A DNA stretch of 64,000 nucleotides from GCA-2731375 sp964507245 (GTDB lineage Bacteria; Pseudomonadota; Alphaproteobacteria; GCA-2731375), in contig CAZDQC010000002.1 of the NCBI GenBank assembly GCA_964507245.1, positions 4,717-68,716 on the forward strand. The letters run 5' to 3'. Of this stretch, positions 61,188-64,000 are shown piece by piece. The notes under the pieces were generated by a model. That model saw only the letters and a program-made list of their open reading frames with translations. It did not search any database and was not told the DNA's origin. The number at the start of each line of letters is the position of its first letter. Position 1 is the first letter of the stretch. The translations under genes were made by a program, and so were the position numbers.

Positions 61188-64000
61188 TTATTCCGCGGCC
61201 TTGGCCAGCGCCTGCAGAATATTCCAAACACTTTCGAACGGAACCTCATCAAATCCGCCTCGGTTGTTCAGTTCCCGCAACATATCCAGGGTTTGGGTCA
61301 TGGTGTCATCATTGCCTGCGGCCACGACCAGCTTTTCCAAGGCATCGGGGAAGTTGATGTCCCTGGATTTCTTTGTGCCGAGGGTGCTTTCGACCAAGGC
61401 CGTCAGATGCTCCGCTGTTTCACGCAGACTGCCTTGACCATAGGGCCGGCCAAACAGACCGCGAAGACCGTTGGCGTTGAACTTCTGGCGTAGCCCATCA
61501 GGCATGGACTGGGCCAAACCTTCTAAAACTTCGCCGACGCCAAACCCCTGGGTGAACAGGCCACGGATGGTATCCACAGTGCCATCACCACCGCCATACA
61601 TGCGAATTTGAGCGCCTTCCAAGGCGTTGCCCATCGCTTTCGCCTGGTCGATGTGAATGTCGCGATCGGCTTCGATGGACAGCTTGGCCAGTTCCAGGAA
61701 GGTTGCGGCCTCGTTGTATTTCTTTAGGGCGTCCGCCTTGGCTTCCATGCCCGTAGCCTCAGCCTCAAGCAAACGCTGGGTGTTGGCCACGCGGAGAGCC
61801 TCAACCTCCGCTTCAGCTCGTCCGGTTGCGGCGGCTTCCTTCTCGATCCCCTCGGCCGAGATTTTCTGTGCATCGGCGGAGGCGCGGGCGCGTATCATGG
61901 TGGCATCCGATTCCTGCTCTGCCGAAAGTCTGCGGGCCTCTGATTGCGTGATCATATGCATGCGCGTGATGGCGGCTTTGCTCTCTTCGTCAATGCGGCG
62001 AATTTCCGCCAACATTTCGGCGTCGATCTGTTCGATGTCCTTGGTCCGTTCTGCATCCGCTAACAACCGAACGGATTCTACTCGATGCTCAGCGCCTTCC
62101 TTTTCCGCTGTGGTAGACAAACGTTCGACCTCCGCAGCTTCCAATTCCCGGGTCTTTTGAACAATGGCGATTTCCCTATTGCGTTCCTCCGTTTCGCGAG
62201 CTTGCAGTCGCTGGATGTCGGCGGCCTCACGCTCCTTATCCTTTTCGATTAAGGCAATATCCCGCTGGCGATGTTCCAATTCAATTGCTAGATCTTTCTG
62301 GACCTCTGCTTCTTCCAGTTCCTTCGCTTTTGCTACTAAAGCGATCTGACGATCCCGTTCTTCTTGTTCTCGTACCAGGGTGCGGCGAATTTCAGCCCGT
62401 TCCAGTTCCTGTGTCTTGCCGATCAGTTCAATCTCGCTGTCACGCTCAGCCTTTTGGCGGGCCAAACCGCGCGCGATCTCTGCCGCATGTGTCGACCCAC
62501 CCTTTAGGATGACCGCTGCCTCTTTTTCGATCTGGGCTTTCTCCAATTCCTCTGCCTTTTGAATTTCCTCCTGTTCCACTTCCCACCGGCGATCCAGGAT
62601 AAAGCGCTGCTGTTCGCTCAACACTCTTGCCTTTTCGTTGGCAACTTCCTGTTCCTGCTGGGCAGCGGCAAAACTCTCCTGCTTGTCAAGATCCAGCATT
62701 TCCAGTCGGGTTTCTAGGGCCCGTTTGCGTACCGCTAGACTGGCCTCCTCGGCCGCGGCATGGCGGGCATCGCGGGCCGCTTCTTCTTCAGCCATCACGG
62801 CGGTAATGCGGGCGATTTCCGATTGCTGGCGTTCCCGTTCCTTTTGTGACAGTTCAATCTCGCGTTGCTTCTCGGCCTGTTCGCGGGCCAGGGTCCGGTC
62901 AATCTCCGCAAGCTCGTTTTCCTTGGCTTTTTCCACCAACTCGATCTGGCGATCGCGTTCGGCCTTCTCCAATGTCAGGTTACGGCTGATGTTGGCCAGT
63001 TCCTCTTCTCGCGCTTTGGCAATCAGATCAATTTCCCTGTTCCGACGCTCCTTCTCTAGCGCTAGGTCCTTTTGTATTTCCGCGGTTTCTCGACGTTTCG
63101 CCTCTTCCGTTATGGCCAAGTCCCGGTCTGTGCGCATGTGTTCGAGGGTTTTTTCGTTGTCGATTTCCTTTTCTTCTACGCCCATGCGCTGATCGAGGAC
63201 ATAGATTTGTTTTTCGCCCAATTGCTTAGCTTGCTCGTTGGCGACTTCCTTATCCTGATTGGCCCGCGCCACGGCTTCATGACGCTCGATCTCAAGCAAT
63301 TCTAACTGGGTATCCAAATCCTTTTGCCGAATCGAAACCGTGGTGCGTTTTTCTGTATCGTGAACTTTGCGCCTGGCATCTGAAGTAATTTCGGTGATTA
63401 CTTTCAGGCCTTCGGCGTCAAATACGTTGTCTGTGCGGAAGAATTCTTTTCCCGATTGTTCCAATGTGACGATGGAAACCTCTTCCAATACCAGGCCGTT
63501 TGCAGTGAAGCTCTCGGTCACGCCGTTGCGGATATCCGTTGCGAAGTCGTCTCGGTGCTGATGCAATTCCTTCAAGGTCTTTGTTGCGGCGTAGCTGCGC
63601 AGAGCTCCAACGACCTTGGCTTCGAGAAGGTTGCGCACCATGTCGGAATTGAAGGTTTTTTCACCCAGACTGCGGGATGCGATCAAGACCGCATCTTCCG
63701 TATGGCCAACGTGGGTATACAGTTCCACCACCGCATCGATCCGGATGTTGTCCGAGGTCAGAATAGCCTGATCCCTGGAACGGGAAATGATAAGTTTCAA
63801 GGTTTCCAGGGATACCCAACTCACCTCGTGAAAAACCGGTAGGACCAAGGCGCCCTTGCCCAAGCAGACTTTAGTGCCGCGAAAGCCAGTGCGAATGAAG
63901 CACATGTTGGCCGGCGAGCGCTTGTAGACCCAAATTGAAATAATGTAGAGGATCGCGATGACGACGATGGCCGTAATCAGTAGCGCAATTCCAACTTCTA
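61188..64000 (-). CDS. Large flotillin/SPFH-family protein with duplicated coiled-coil repeats, 5' partial
   Basis: About 936 residues are visible; the frame continues past the window edge, so the true start is upstream. The visible start is a membrane helix (TAIVVIAILYIISIWVY), then an SPFH domain (SPANMCFIRTGFRGTKVCLGKG onward), then a very long charged coiled coil. That coil holds seven or so 29-residue repeats (pattern R-x-R-[ED]-I-x-L-[IV]-x-K) in two blocks and an internal duplication of about 200 residues (about 63345-62745 and 62745-62080). Flotillins organise membrane microdomains. An Ala/Glu-rich region and a flotillin-like C-terminal tail follow. The family is clear; its partner is unknown. 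Confidence 0.9.
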   Translation of the reverse strand, partial: EVGIALLITAIVVIAILYIISIWVYKRSPANMCFIRTGFRGTKVCLGKGALVLPVFHEVSWVSLETLKLIISRSRDQAILTSDNIRIDAVVELYTHVGHTEDAVLIASRSLGEKTFNSDMVRNLLEAKVVGALRSYAATKTLKELHQHRDDFATDIRNGVTESFTANGLVLEEVSIVTLEQSGKEFFRTDNVFDAEGLKVITEITSDARRKVHDTEKRTTVSIRQKDLDTQLELLEIERHEAVARANQDKEVANEQAKQLGEKQIYVLDQRMGVEEKEIDNEKTLEHMRTDRDLAITEEAKRRETAEIQKDLALEKERRNREIDLIAKAREEELANISRNLTLEKAERDRQIELVEKAKENELAEIDRTLAREQAEKQREIELSQKERERQQSEIARITAVMAEEEAARDARHAAAEEASLAVRKRALETRLEMLDLDKQESFAAAQQEQEVANEKARVLSEQQRFILDRRWEVEQEEIQKAEELEKAQIEKEAAVILKGGSTHAAEIARGLARQKAERDSEIELIGKTQELERAEIRRTLVREQEERDRQIALVAKAKELEEAEVQKDLAIELEHRQRDIALIEKDKEREAADIQRLQARETEERNREIAIVQKTRELEAAEVERLSTTAEKEGAEHRVESVRLLADAERTKDIEQIDAEMLAEIRRIDEESKAAITRMHMITQSEARRLSAEQESDATMIRARASADAQKISAEGIEKEAAATGRAEAEVEALRVANTQRLLEAEATGMEAKADALKKYNEAATFLELAKLSIEADRDIHIDQAKAMGNALEGAQIRMYGGGDGTVDTIRGLFTQGFGVGEVLEGLAQSMPDGLRQKFNANGLRGLFGRPYGQGSLRETAEHLTALVESTLGTKKSRDINFPDALEKLVVAAGNDDTMTQTLDMLRELNNRGGFDEVPFESVWNILQALAKAAE

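Noticed and set aside
62638..63192. 184-codon plus-strand ORF rich in serine, alanine and arginine
   Set aside because: It is the antisense shadow of the flotillin coiled coil; its composition is dictated by the Glu/Lys/Arg-rich repeats.
1..64000. CRISPR arrays, tRNA genes, rRNA, insertion sequences, prophage
   Set aside because: No spaced direct repeats, cloverleaf-like segments, transposase motifs or phage genes were seen on either strand by eye.

Overview
The window looks like a chromosomal segment of an aerobic, probably marine alphaproteobacterium of the Rhodospirillales type. The grounds are a three-gene proton-translocating transhydrogenase (split PntAA/PntAB/PntB), HspQ, an Atm1-type exporter beside a psd-pssA pair, many TauD/PhyH oxygenases, SDRs, MFS and DMT carriers, and a polyamine-type ABC importer. 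Base composition is moderate (by eye slightly above half GC, not computed). One run of 100 Ns (51394-51493) shows this is a draft scaffold. The taxon is inferred, not proven. I see no tRNA, rRNA, CRISPR array, prophage or insertion sequence.

Layout. 1-8.2 kb: the end of gltD, a DMT carrier, then a minus-strand operon (LLM flavin oxidoreductase, YtcJ-like amidohydrolase, CobW GTPase, DapA-like aldolase). Divergent from it is the most interesting gene: a UGSC-family selenoprotein split in naive ORF calls by an in-frame TGA (6774-6776), with a well-formed bacterial SECIS-like hairpin just downstream (6788-6806). 8.2-15.4 kb: pntB/pntAB/pntAA, an ABC1 kinase-like protein, oligoendopeptidase F, an orphan Fis-type helix-turn-helix protein and a relic of an indolepyruvate oxidoreductase gene. 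15.4-22.8 kb: a dihydropyrimidinase-like hydrolase, a GMC oxidoreductase, a TauD dioxygenase, an MFS carrier, a YcbL-type metallo-hydrolase and a VOC protein. 22.9-31 kb: an acyl-CoA synthetase, hspQ, atm1, psd, pssA, an SMP-30 protein and an SDR. 31-36 kb: a PadR regulator with an RND adaptor and pump.

36-45.3 kb is accessory catabolism: SDRs, a second DMT carrier, a 2-hydroxyacid dehydrogenase, another TauD, a minus-strand MFS-SDR-CMD-PhyH operon, and a stretch that reads like a decayed gene. 45.6-53.1 kb is a long plus-strand run: upp, a divergent YrdC-like protein, an isochorismatase-type amidohydrolase, a membrane protein, an amidase, a TauD, a DehI-like protein (interrupted by the Ns), a small membrane protein, an enoyl-CoA hydratase remnant and a class I amidotransferase. 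53.1-64 kb: dihydropyrimidinase, then potD-potB-potC (with a terminator-like hairpin after potD) converging on a minus-strand set of flotillin, potA, a D-amino-acid-oxidase-like flavoprotein and a uronate dehydrogenase-like protein.

Taken together the window describes a scavenger of amines, amides, cyclic ureides/pyrimidines and organic acids: uptake (ABC, MFS, DMT), ring opening and amide hydrolysis (hydantoinases, amidase, isochorismatase), and oxidation (DAO, GMC, Fe(II)/2-oxoglutarate oxygenases, SDRs). Three probable gene relics point to ongoing gene loss. Selenoprotein synthesis needs selA/B/C/D, none of which lies in this window.
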